A DNA stretch of 40,558 bases from UBA965 sp040396955 (GTDB lineage: Bacteria; Chloroflexota; Chloroflexia; Chloroflexales; Roseiflexaceae): assembly GCA_040396955.1 (NCBI GenBank), contig JBBAWX010000023.1:1-40558 (forward strand), given 5' to 3'. This document shows, piece after piece, positions 15,833 to 23,444 of this stretch. The position numbers and the translations under genes were made by a program. Positions within the stretch are counted from its first letter, which is position 1, and every line of letters starts with the position of its first letter. A model generated the notes under the pieces. It had not been told where the DNA came from and did no database searches. It saw nothing but the letters and a program-made list of their open reading frames with translations.

Positions 15833-15853
15833 GCCGACTCAGCGCATCTTGTG

Positions 15854-16972
15854 TCAGGGTTGGCGGCCAATGGGTGTCGGTGACAGGGTCCGGTGCAATG
15901 GATAGTGATGGCTCTGCAAGATGTCAAGCACCCGCGTCATGGGGAGGGCTGTGGCGGTCCGCCCCGCATACCCCACGGTTGTCTCAGCGGCACACAAGGC
16001 GTTGAGAATCGCTTCTTCGACGGCATCGGCGACCCCGTGAAACAACGGATCCATGGCCGTGGGTGGGACCATTTGGATATGCTCGAGAGCCCGACGGTCA
16101 TCGACAATCTGGTTGCCGGTGCTGAACGCCACGAAAATATCGCCACTGCCGTTATGACCATATCCGCCGACCCGACCCAGCCCGAGCGTGGCACGTTGGG
16201 CTAAGCGGTCACAGCCGGTGGCGGTCAACGGTGCATCCGTGGCGATGACGACGATGATTGAGCCGTCACCCGGCTGATGGTTGGGCTCCGCCCAGCCACT
16301 GGGGATGTCGCTGGTGGGGATGTGTCGCCCCACTGGGATGCCGTCGACGCGCAAATCGGCTCGGGCGCCGTAGTTGGCCTGCACGAGCACACCCACCGTG
16401 TATGTGCCACCGGCCACGGTGACGCACCGCGAGGCCGTGCCAGTACCCCCTTTGAACTCGTGGCAAATCATGCCCGTGCCACCGCCCACGTTGCCTTCGG
16501 CCAATGGTCCGGTATGTGCGTTTGTGATGGCGTTGATGACCTGTGGGCGCCCCACCAATTCACCGAGCCGGTCGCTCAACCAGCCGTCGTAGGTCTCGGC
16601 GATGATCGGCAACAAGAAGCTGTTGTTGAGGCCCTCACTGATCGCATACCAACTCAAGGCATCCCAGACCGCTCCCACCCAGGGCGTGCCCGTAATGGCA
16701 ATCGGGTTGTAGAGGTAGCCACACTCCTTGAGCCACAGCAGACCGGTAACTTCGCCACAGCCGTTGAACGAATGCGCGCCGGCGAATACGGGTTGGCTCC
16801 AACTCTCGTGGCCACGGGGCATGATGAGTGTGACGCCGGTGCGTGCCGTGCGTGGATGGTCACTGACCACCGTGTCATACCCGACCAGAACTCCGGGGAC
16901 GTCGGTGATGGCGTTATGCGGGCCAGTCGGTAAATCGCCGATGATGATGCCGTAATCACGAATACGTGGCAT
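15854..16972 (-). CDS. P1 family (S58, DmpA/BapA-like) aminopeptidase
   Basis: A 372-residue Ntn-type peptidase. Family marks: ITDVPGVLVGYDTV near the N-terminus, GNVGGGTGMICHEFKGG in the middle, and GGTGTASR, where the serine after GTA is the expected self-cleaving nucleophile. These enzymes split themselves into two chains and remove N-terminal D-, L- or beta-amino acids. ATG 16972 is chosen (AGAGGAG about 10 bases upstream) over an upstream in-frame start at 17041 that would overlap the preceding gene. It is the last gene of a leftward set: hypothetical, MBL, GNAT, peptidase. No signal peptide is seen. Confidence 0.9.
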   Translation of the reverse strand: MPRIRDYGIIIGDLPTGPHNAITDVPGVLVGYDTVVSDHPRTARTGVTLIMPRGHESWSQPVFAGAHSFNGCGEVTGLLWLKECGYLYNPIAITGTPWVGAVWDALSWYAISEGLNNSFLLPIIAETYDGWLSDRLGELVGRPQVINAITNAHTGPLAEGNVGGGTGMICHEFKGGTGTASRCVTVAGGTYTVGVLVQANYGARADLRVDGIPVGRHIPTSDIPSGWAEPNHQPGDGSIIVVIATDAPLTATGCDRLAQRATLGLGRVGGYGHNGSGDIFVAFSTGNQIVDDRRALEHIQMVPPTAMDPLFHGVADAVEEAILNALCAAETTVGYAGRTATALPMTRVLDILQSHHYPLHRTLSPTPIGRQP

Positions 16973-16979
16973 GAATGGG

Positions 16980-17558
16980 TTACTCCTCTGTTGCGTAAAT
17001 GCGGTGGTAGTCCGGGTTGCGTTGGCGCCATTCGTCGACAAGAATGCTCATCATCACATCGTTGCTCCGCACACCGTCGCGGTAATCGCTCCCACGCATG
17101 ACCCCCTCAGTGACAAATCCGACCCGCTCGTACATGCGTCGAGCTGCCTGGTTGCGCTCGAGAACCGTCAGTGCGATGCGGTATAGATTGAGTTCGTTGA
17201 ACGCATAGCGCAAGATGAGTTGCATGCCGTCATAACCGTAGCCCTGACCCCGGTCGGCTACGTCGCCGATGGCAATGCCCACGTTCGCACTCTGGAGATT
17301 CCAGTAGATGTCGTACAAAACCACATATCCGACGAGGCGATCGTCGCTGAGTGTGCGTAGCCGAAAGTGGGTATGCGTGTGTCCGTGCCCGCCGCCCATG
17401 TAGGAGGTGCGCGCTTCGTGGTCGTCAAAAGGGCGCACCGGTGCGAGTTGTAGGCGTCGCAACAAGGCTGCATCGGTGCTCCAGCGCGCCACCGTGTCGG
17501 CGTCACTCGCAGCGGTAGCTGCGAGACGCACCAGTTTGCCGGTAAAGAGTTGTTGCAT
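16980..17558 (-). CDS. RimJ/RimL-type GNAT acetyltransferase
   Basis: A 192-residue GNAT. The acetyl-CoA loop is RGQGYGYDGMQLILRYAF, followed by NLYRIALTVLERNQAARRMY and a YERVGFVTEGVMR end, the typical RimJ/RimL pattern of N-terminal or small-molecule acetylation. ATG 17558 is chosen over a longer frame to 17624, which would overlap the MBL gene. It is 10 bases after the MBL gene and 7 bases before the peptidase, so it is in an operon. Substrate unknown. Confidence 0.88.
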   Translation of the reverse strand: MQQLFTGKLVRLAATAASDADTVARWSTDAALLRRLQLAPVRPFDDHEARTSYMGGGHGHTHTHFRLRTLSDDRLVGYVVLYDIYWNLQSANVGIAIGDVADRGQGYGYDGMQLILRYAFNELNLYRIALTVLERNQAARRMYERVGFVTEGVMRGSDYRDGVRSNDVMMSILVDEWRQRNPDYHRIYATEE

Positions 17559-17568
17559 TTGAGTCTCT

Positions 17569-18270
17569 CTAGTCTGTGGTATGCGGTGCAAAACGCCGGG
17601 CCACGGTACGTTGGCCGCCGCCAATCAGCGGGCGACCGTGCCCGACTACCATGCTCGCAAATGAGTACGTGGCCAGTAGTTGCCGGCTGTGGGCGGCCTG
17701 CTCGGCATCTTCGTGGCCTATAGCATACCACAGCATGCCAGCGATGCGGGTACACGCATCACCGGCGATGAGCACGCCGCCGTGAGCATGCCACAACAAC
17801 GAAATATGCCCGGCCGTGTGCCCGGGGGTGTGGATAACCTCAAGGCCATCCGCCACATGCGTGCCGTGACTGGCCTCCGGGCTGACCCTGGCTGGGGCCG
17901 CCCGTTGCGCGGGGAGAGCGTCGAAGCGGCGTTGCAGGTGGTGCAATGGCGGTGTCAGTTGAAACGGGCGCCGCATCAGCATGCCTTGTGCGGTAGCAGG
18001 TGCATCGGCTGGATGCATGACGGCGATAGGTGCGCCGAGCGCCTGCAGGGCTGCGAGACTCCCCACGTGGTCGTAGTGCAGGTGGGTGCCGACACACAGC
18101 CGGAGTTGCTCAAGGGAAATGCCCCGCGTGCCCAATGCGGCCACAATGCGCATCTCGTCACCCGGGCTACCGCAGTCAATTAACATGGGACCATCGGCAT
18201 GCTCAATGAGGTAGGCGTTCACCATGCCGAGTGGGATGCGCCACAGCCCGGGGACAACCGCGTGTATCAT
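17569..18270 (-). CDS. metallo-beta-lactamase-fold hydrolase
   Basis: A 233-residue MBL-fold protein with the full metal site: THLHYDHVG (HxHxDH), PGHTAGHIS, GDAC and a terminal VVGHGRP. The length and order resemble glyoxalase II-like or lactonase-like single-domain hydrolases. The exact substrate is not evident. There is no signal peptide. Its ATG overlaps the stop of the upstream hypothetical gene (ATGA), and a GNAT and an aminopeptidase follow closely. Confidence 0.9.
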   Translation of the reverse strand: MIHAVVPGLWRIPLGMVNAYLIEHADGPMLIDCGSPGDEMRIVAALGTRGISLEQLRLCVGTHLHYDHVGSLAALQALGAPIAVMHPADAPATAQGMLMRRPFQLTPPLHHLQRRFDALPAQRAAPARVSPEASHGTHVADGLEVIHTPGHTAGHISLLWHAHGGVLIAGDACTRIAGMLWYAIGHEDAEQAAHSRQLLATYSFASMVVGHGRPLIGGGQRTVARRFAPHTTD

Positions 18271-18620
18271 GCGTGTGTTTCTCCTGATGGGTGGCGCTCC
18301 ACCACCGGATGTGGCTCGGCGATGATTCGCAGGTACTCCCAGATGACGGCATCGGGAGTGCCACGGAGCTGGCAGATGACCGCGCCACTGCGTCGTTGGA
18401 AATCTTCAATCGCGGCGAAACTTTCGGCATACTGTGCCGCATACACCCAGCCACATACGCCGTCGTTTTGGATGTGCAGTGGTGAACACGTGACCGCATG
18501 GTGTTGCGCTAAGCGGCGCCAACATTCGCTGAGTATCTTGCTGTAGACGCCGTCAGGGCGTGCCCGTGGGAAATCGCTCCCGAATTGAAGGTGCATGCGC
18601 CAACACTGTAGATCGTCCAT
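18267..18620 (-). CDS. small conserved-looking hypothetical protein
   Basis: A 117-residue protein I do not recognise. It is soluble and mixed alpha/beta, with a Trp/Cys-containing middle (CWRRLAQHHAVTCSPLHI, DGVCGWVY). It is judged real because GGGAGGG lies 5 bases before the ATG and its stop overlaps the MBL start by 4 bases. The sequence 'GAVICQLRGTPDAVIWEYLR' has a faint likeness to the start of the GNATs further right (WEYMLCPP), probably chance. Confidence 0.6.
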   Translation of the reverse strand: MDDLQCWRMHLQFGSDFPRARPDGVYSKILSECWRRLAQHHAVTCSPLHIQNDGVCGWVYAAQYAESFAAIEDFQRRSGAVICQLRGTPDAVIWEYLRIIAEPHPVVERHPSGETHA

Positions 18621-18716
18621 TTCATCCCTCCCACACGTTCTACCGCCCGCATGTGGTGGCAGTGTTACTTCGGTTTGTACGTGTAGGACCGTATGTGTGG
18701 GGCAAAAAGGTACGCG

Positions 18717-19199
18717 TTACCCCGTTTTTTTGCCACTTTGGCTCAAAAACCACGTCAGCGCGGCAATGACAAGCGCAATGGGTGCTCCGAGGCGCAACAA
18801 ATCGCTCTGGCCATCCCAGCCAACCACCTGCCCCAAAAAGATGACCCCGAGGACCACGATGACCACGCTGGTCAGTTTGTTTTTGAGATCGTCGAGTGTG
18901 GTAATGTTCAGCCACTCGGGGACTTGGAGATCGTCGCTAATGAACAGCTCGTAGAGCCCCAGCGCCGTGATGTAGCACACCGTCCCCAGCAAAAAGATGT
19001 CGATGACTTCGATGAAGGCAAAAGCCACTTTTTTGCCGATTTTTTCGGGGCTGGTGGCTTGAAATACCTGATTCAACACGGCGTAAATTTCCCACATCCC
19101 AAACAGAAATAGCGTGATGGCGCCAATAAGTGCACCAAATACGGCAATAATCACGGCATAGCGGGTCATTGAGAGGATACGTGAAATCAGTCGCGTCAT
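18717..19199 (-). CDS. YqhA / UPF0114 family membrane protein
   Basis: A 160-residue integral membrane protein with four predicted helices: YAVIIAVFGALIGAITLFLF, FIEVIDIFLLGTVCYITALG, LTSVVIVVLGVIFLGQVVG and the end LGAPIALVIAALTWFLSQ. The size, the GLYELFISD motif and the LLGTVCYITALGLYELF arrangement match UPF0114, whose function is unknown. ATG 19199 has AAAGGATG about 9 bases before it. The longer frame to 19376 has no comparable signal. It appears monocistronic: the GNAT gene upstream ends 58 bases away. Confidence 0.85.
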   Translation of the reverse strand: MTRLISRILSMTRYAVIIAVFGALIGAITLFLFGMWEIYAVLNQVFQATSPEKIGKKVAFAFIEVIDIFLLGTVCYITALGLYELFISDDLQVPEWLNITTLDDLKNKLTSVVIVVLGVIFLGQVVGWDGQSDLLRLGAPIALVIAALTWFLSQSGKKTG

Positions 19200-19257
19200 C
19201 GGTGTACATCCTTTTGCATAAGCAGCGTGTAGTGACATTTCCATGGGGTATTCATAG

Positions 19258-19893
19258 TTACGTAGTGGGCCGGTGTTTGGTTTGATGCTTGGCGATGCGC
19301 TGGGTGAGGTTGGCTTTGACCGTTGGCCACTCACTGTCGATAATCGAGTAGATGAGTGAATCGCGGATCCGCCCACTCGGCGTCATCAGATGGTTGCGCA
19401 GATGGGCCTCAAATGTGGCTCCGAGGGCGACGAGCGACCGTTGCGACTGCATGTTATTGGCGTCGGTTTTGATTTGTACGCGGATACACCCGAGTGTTTC
19501 AAACGCATATTGGAGCATCAGGAATTTGCAGTCGGCATTACTGCCATCGCCGTGATGGTGTGGCGTAATCCAGGTGCCGAATTCCACACTCCGATGCGCC
19601 TGCCGGATATCGATGAACCGTGTCACGCCAATCACCGCCTGGCGCGCACGATGGACGATGCACAAAGGCACTTCTTGGTGCGTGTCACGCCGGTGGATGA
19701 GCTCTGCAACATAGGCATCCATGCCAGCCGGGGTGTCGCCGGGCAAGAAGCGCAAATTACTCCAAATGCTCGGGTCAGACCCCGCCACGATGAGTTGGTC
19801 GCGGTGTTGGCTGGGGTCGAGTGCCACCAAATCCACAATCGTGCCGCTGAAGCAGCTCTGGGAAATCCACGGATGAGATGTGGGTGTGCTCAT
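19258..19893 (-). CDS. GNAT acetyltransferase, copy B of a tandem pair
   Basis: A 211-residue RimJ/RimL-like GNAT. Its core is nearly colinear with the gene upstream: HRSVEFGTWITPHHHGDGSN, ADCKFLMLQYAFETLGCIRV, KTDANNMQSQRSLVALGA and GRIRDSLIYSIIDSEWP. GGGAG precedes the ATG by 6 bases, and the start overlaps the upstream stop by 4 bases. It is the last gene of the RidA-amidohydrolase-GNAT-GNAT run. Such GNATs usually modify protein N-termini, amino sugars or small amines; the target is unknown. Confidence 0.88.
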   Translation of the reverse strand: MSTPTSHPWISQSCFSGTIVDLVALDPSQHRDQLIVAGSDPSIWSNLRFLPGDTPAGMDAYVAELIHRRDTHQEVPLCIVHRARQAVIGVTRFIDIRQAHRSVEFGTWITPHHHGDGSNADCKFLMLQYAFETLGCIRVQIKTDANNMQSQRSLVALGATFEAHLRNHLMTPSGRIRDSLIYSIIDSEWPTVKANLTQRIAKHQTKHRPTT

Positions 19894-20510
19894 GGTTGCT
19901 CCCCGGTCGCCTGATGTCGTTGGATGCGTTGCCAGAGATGCGCTTTGATGGCGGGCCATTCGGCATCCGTGATGGCATAGACCAGCGAATCGCGGATGTG
20001 CCCATTTGAGGTGATGAGGTGGTTGCGCAACCGCCCCTCGTAGTGTGCTCCCAGGGCCGTTAGTGAGCGTTGTGATGCCGTGTTGCGCGCATCGGTCTTG
20101 AGTTGTACGCGGATGCACCCCAGTGCTTCAAAGGCGTGGCTGAGCATCACATATTTGAGATCGGCGTTGCTTCCGTTGCCGTGGGCTGATGGTGTCAACC
20201 ACGTGCCCAGCTCCAGACTGCGATGCGCAGGCTGGAGCTCGCGAAAGCGGCTACACCCGATAATCTGTCGAGTACGGAGATCGCTGACCACATAAGGGAC
20301 TTCGTGACCTGCCTGCCAATCCTGCATGAGTTGCTCCACATGTGCCCGCATCCCTGCCGGTGTATCGGCGGGTGGGCAGAGCATGTACTCCCAAATGCGT
20401 GGGTCGGCGCCAGCGGCTGCCAGCCCGACCATGTGGCGTTCAGTGTCGAGGAGCTCAAGATGCACGAATACGCCACTCTGCTGAGGCATGGTAATCCACT
20501 GCGAACGCAT
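19890..20510 (-). CDS. GNAT acetyltransferase, copy A of a tandem pair
   Basis: A 206-residue GNAT closely related to the next gene: HRSLELGTWLTPSAHGNGSN, ADLKYVMLSHAFEALGCIRV, KTDARNTASQRSLTALGA, GHIRDSLVYAITDAEWP. The pair is clearly a tandem duplication that has diverged at the N-terminus and in surface positions. ATG 20510 is chosen with CGGAG 6 bases upstream. It starts 11 bases after the amidohydrolase stop and is coupled to copy B by an ATGA overlap. Confidence 0.88.
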   Translation of the reverse strand: MRSQWITMPQQSGVFVHLELLDTERHMVGLAAAGADPRIWEYMLCPPADTPAGMRAHVEQLMQDWQAGHEVPYVVSDLRTRQIIGCSRFRELQPAHRSLELGTWLTPSAHGNGSNADLKYVMLSHAFEALGCIRVQLKTDARNTASQRSLTALGAHYEGRLRNHLITSNGHIRDSLVYAITDAEWPAIKAHLWQRIQRHQATGEQP

Positions 20511-20521
20511 GCTGACTCCGT

Positions 20522-21751
20522 CTAGCAGCACCCACAGCCAGCCACCATTTGGTCGGGGGTGTGACCTCGGTCGTGGATGTCTTGCTGGTACGGGCGCACC
20601 TGTATCCACGGTGCGGGTGTCGGAAGTGGTGTTTGTGGCATGGCTCGGCCATTGAGGATGGTCAGTTCGTTGCGGAGCAAGTTGCGTCCGACCCGGCTTT
20701 GCATGTCGATATCATAAAAATGGAACTCTCCCTCGTGCAGGCGCATCACGGCCACGTCCGCAAGGGCGCCGACCTGGAGTGTGCCGACGTCGCGCAAATC
20801 GAGGAGCTGGGCGGGGCGCGCCGTAACCGCCGCAATGGTGGTTTCGAGGGGCACGCCAATCGCCAAAAACTTGCTCATGCAGGTCGGTAAATCGAACATG
20901 GGGCCGTGCACACTGAGCTGGTGCATGTCTGACGAAATCACGTCTGGCAAGAGTCCGGCTGCCAACATGCCCTCGGCCACCGCAAAATCAAACGATCCTG
21001 CGCCATGCCCCACATCGAGGATGACGCCGCGTTGGGCGGCTGCCACAATGCTGGCATGCGGGACACCACCCTGGCCGGTGACCCGCATCGTACCGCCCGT
21101 GTAGCAGTGCGTCAAAATATCACCCGCCTTGAGGTACTCGAGGACGGCGTCGAGCTCGGGTGGACCAGAGCCGATGTGTACCATGAGTGGCAATCCGGTG
21201 CGGTCGGCGGCTTGGCGCGCGCGGCGGAGCGGCTCGAGCCCGTTGGCGCCGACCGTTTTGCCCTCAATGCGCGCTTTGATGCCCACGATGATGTCGCGGT
21301 GGCGATCGACGATGTCGCAACAGAGATCAACGTCACAGTTATCAAGGTTGACGTGCTCACCAAAGGGCGCAGTCAGACCTACCCCCGAGATATTCAAAAA
21401 CGTGACGATGCGACTGTCGCATTGCCGCATGATAAATTCACGGAGCCCGGCGAAATTGTACGCACCGGCAGAGCCGACGTCGACCCACGTGGTGACACCG
21501 CTCCGAGCCGCCAGTGCATCGGGGGCAATGCCCCAGTAGGTGACACTATGGTAGACGTGGGTGTGCAAGTCGATGAGTCCGGGGAGCACGAGGCGCCCGC
21601 TGGCGTCGATGACTTTGCGCCCATGGCGCAGATCGAGTGTGGGGGCGACCGCGGCCACACGATTGCGGCTGATCGCAATATCAAAGTGCCCGTTGCGTCC
21701 AGCGAGTGGGTCGATGAGGTGCCCACCATGGATGATAAGGTCGTATTGCAT
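20522..21751 (-). CDS. amidohydrolase/deacetylase-family metallohydrolase
   Basis: A 409-residue TIM-barrel amidohydrolase. The dinuclear metal set is visible: His63 and His65 (DLHTH), Lys159 in VGIKARIEG (expected carbamylated), His192 (VHIG), His215 (LTHCYTGG) and Asp275 (SSDMH). The typical N-terminal IIHGGHLIDP and the C-terminal GTLQVGALADVAVM beta sandwich are also present. It resembles the COG3964-type predicted deacetylases/enamidases. ATG 21751 starts 4 bases after RidA; the frame to 21790 overlaps it. Partnership with RidA fits a pathway that makes unstable enamine or imine products, an inference. Confidence 0.9.
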   Translation of the reverse strand: MQYDLIIHGGHLIDPLAGRNGHFDIAISRNRVAAVAPTLDLRHGRKVIDASGRLVLPGLIDLHTHVYHSVTYWGIAPDALAARSGVTTWVDVGSAGAYNFAGLREFIMRQCDSRIVTFLNISGVGLTAPFGEHVNLDNCDVDLCCDIVDRHRDIIVGIKARIEGKTVGANGLEPLRRARQAADRTGLPLMVHIGSGPPELDAVLEYLKAGDILTHCYTGGTMRVTGQGGVPHASIVAAAQRGVILDVGHGAGSFDFAVAEGMLAAGLLPDVISSDMHQLSVHGPMFDLPTCMSKFLAIGVPLETTIAAVTARPAQLLDLRDVGTLQVGALADVAVMRLHEGEFHFYDIDMQSRVGRNLLRNELTILNGRAMPQTPLPTPAPWIQVRPYQQDIHDRGHTPDQMVAGCGCC

Positions 21752-21755
21752 CGCT

Positions 21756-22136
21756 TTAGGCCCCAAGATAGGCGATAACGTCGATTTCAATCATGAAGCC
21801 GTCGAGCTGACTCCCCACCGTGGTGCGCACCGGCTTGGGATCGGGGAAGTAGCTGGCGTAGACCGTGTTGTAGCGGTCAAACAACGCCATGTCGGAAAGA
21901 TGGACGGTCGCTTTGACGACGTCGCTGAGTTGCGCTCCGGCCGCTTCGAGGAGCAAGCGCACATTTTCGATGGTGCGTGCCGTCTGCTCTTCGATGGTCG
22001 TACCCACAATTTCATTGGTAGCAGGGTCGATGGGGGCCTGGCCCGATACGAAGACAAAGTCACCGGCTCGTAGTACTGGCGTATACGCACCACCCGGTTG
22101 TGGGCCGTTGTTGACATGGATTGCTTGCTTGGGCAT
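21756..22136 (-). CDS. RidA family reactive-intermediate deaminase
   Basis: A 126-residue protein. RidA marks are VFVSGQAPIDPATNEIVG, EQTARTIENVRLLLEAAG, VVKATVHLSDM, and PVRTTVGSQLDGFMIEIDVIA, where the Arg of the RTTVG motif is the residue that binds the carboxylate. RidA proteins hydrolyse enamine/imine intermediates from PLP enzymes and other sources. It is the first gene of the run leading into the amidohydrolase and two GNATs. Confidence 0.93.
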   Translation of the reverse strand: MPKQAIHVNNGPQPGGAYTPVLRAGDFVFVSGQAPIDPATNEIVGTTIEEQTARTIENVRLLLEAAGAQLSDVVKATVHLSDMALFDRYNTVYASYFPDPKPVRTTVGSQLDGFMIEIDVIAYLGA

Positions 22137-22193
22137 CGTGGACCATCTCTTTCCGTATGCGAACGCTCTCGCCGGCTCCTTGTCAGTGTTATA

Positions 22194-22739
22194 TCACACT
22201 TGCGCGGTCCCCGATGCAGGGGCGTTGTCGTACAGATTGCTCTGCTCCAGCAAGACAATGTGTGGTGCACCATCGGCTGCCAGACCGGCGTATTCGGGGA
22301 AGAGACCAAGTTGTTGCCAGACGTGCAAGGCGGCGCGATGCGCGGCAGGCACACTGACACGAATGTACGCGTGAGGGTTGAGTTGATGGGCGTGTTGGCA
22401 GGCTCCTAGCGCCAAATCGTAGCCGTGGTGTTGCCCGATGAGGTCAGGGCGTAGGCCGATGAGCAGATCAATCGCCGGGCTGTTGCCGTAGGTGATGCCG
22501 GCGGTCTGGGCATGTTTGCCGATGACCGCAAACCCGAATAGTGCGTCGTCGGCGTCCATGAACTGCCAGTAGCCGTTTTTGGGGTGGCAGAGCCATTGGC
22601 GCTCAAATGGGTCATCCGAAAAATTATAGCGTTCGTATGGTTGCGCGTAGTGCCACTGCTGGAGCTGGCGTACGTGGTGTTCGCTGAGGGGGGTGGCCCG
22701 TAAGATGGTTTGTGCCGGACGGCGTTGTAAGATGGTCAT
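22194..22739 (-). CDS. GNAT-like acetyltransferase
   Basis: A 181-residue protein. QQWHYAQPYERYNFSDDPFE and the later GQHHGYDLALGACQHAHQ (a Q/RxxGxG/A-type loop) plus AYIRVSVPAAHRAALHVWQQ and LGLFPEY fit a GNAT fold of the aminoglycoside N6'-acetyltransferase-like sort. The start is not certain. ATG 22739 gives the normal GNAT length but only a weak ribosome site; ATG 22793 is the alternative. It is divergent from the DinB gene. No resistance phenotype should be assumed. Confidence 0.7.
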   Translation of the reverse strand: MTILQRRPAQTILRATPLSEHHVRQLQQWHYAQPYERYNFSDDPFERQWLCHPKNGYWQFMDADDALFGFAVIGKHAQTAGITYGNSPAIDLLIGLRPDLIGQHHGYDLALGACQHAHQLNPHAYIRVSVPAAHRAALHVWQQLGLFPEYAGLAADGAPHIVLLEQSNLYDNAPASGTAQV

Positions 22740-22854
22740 GCCTGAATGTCCATGTCGTCGAATATATGCCTGTATTGCTGAGTAGTGTATCATTGAGTGA
22801 TAAGCTGGTGCATTACACCACGCTGACGCTTTTTGGGTGCTGATGAGGAAGCCA

Positions 22855-23343
22855 ATGCTAACAGCCAAACCGGTGCTCGTCGAGATGATGACCTATCATT
22901 ACGCCATGAATGAGCGCCTCTACCAACAACTTGCCCTCCTCGATGCGGCCACGTTTGTGCGTGAGGATGCATACTCGCTTGGCTCCCTGCGTAATCACAT
23001 GGTGCATCTGATGAGCGTCGATGCAGCGTGGCTCAATGGACTCCACGGCCACCCACGTGAGCATTTCACGTGGCTGAATCCGGTCGATTTCCCTACCTTT
23101 GTGGTGGCACACGCCTACGCACAACAGGTGGCGACGCAGGTGCAACAGGCCGTGACTGATTGGGATGAGGCAGATTTGGCCACCATCGTGCCTGGCATGC
23201 GTGAGACGCGTTGGCAGGTACTCGTGCACCTTGTCACTCATGGTGTCGACCATCGTGCTCAGATGTTGCGGATGCTTCATACGGTGCAAATGCCCACGTT
23301 TCCGCAAGATTTCATCATCCATCTGTGGGAAACACTGCCGTAG
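22855..23343 (+). CDS. DinB-family protein
   Basis: A 162-residue four-helix bundle of DinB/DUF664 type. The histidine triad that binds the metal is present: His in MMTYHYAMNERL, His in LRNHMVHLMSVDAAWLNG, and the HGVDHRAQ motif near the end. AGGAA lies 5 bases before ATG 22855. Members include thiol-dependent transferases (bacillithiol or mycothiol type), but the exact reaction cannot be told. It stands alone upstream of the subtilase genes. Confidence 0.85.
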   Translation: MLTAKPVLVEMMTYHYAMNERLYQQLALLDAATFVREDAYSLGSLRNHMVHLMSVDAAWLNGLHGHPREHFTWLNPVDFPTFVVAHAYAQQVATQVQQAVTDWDEADLATIVPGMRETRWQVLVHLVTHGVDHRAQMLRMLHTVQMPTFPQDFIIHLWETLP

Positions 23344-23444
23344 ATTGTTTATACTTATTAACAATGAACATTTAACGTGTCTAGACCGTCCAATATAGAA
23401 CGTGGACAATCTTGTATCGGGCTCTATTTGCAAGGGGTGTTTTC
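23344..23444. other. AT-rich intergenic region before the first subtilase
   Basis: A distinctly AT-rich stretch (23345-23382) with TTGTT and AACAA arms around TATACT. It probably carries the subtilase promoter; a confident -35/-10 pair could not be fixed. Confidence 0.3.

Noticed and set aside
20781..21778. Plus-strand frame opposite the amidohydrolase
   Set aside because: A shadow of the metal-binding enzyme; composition is Asp/Val/Glu-biased and without motifs.
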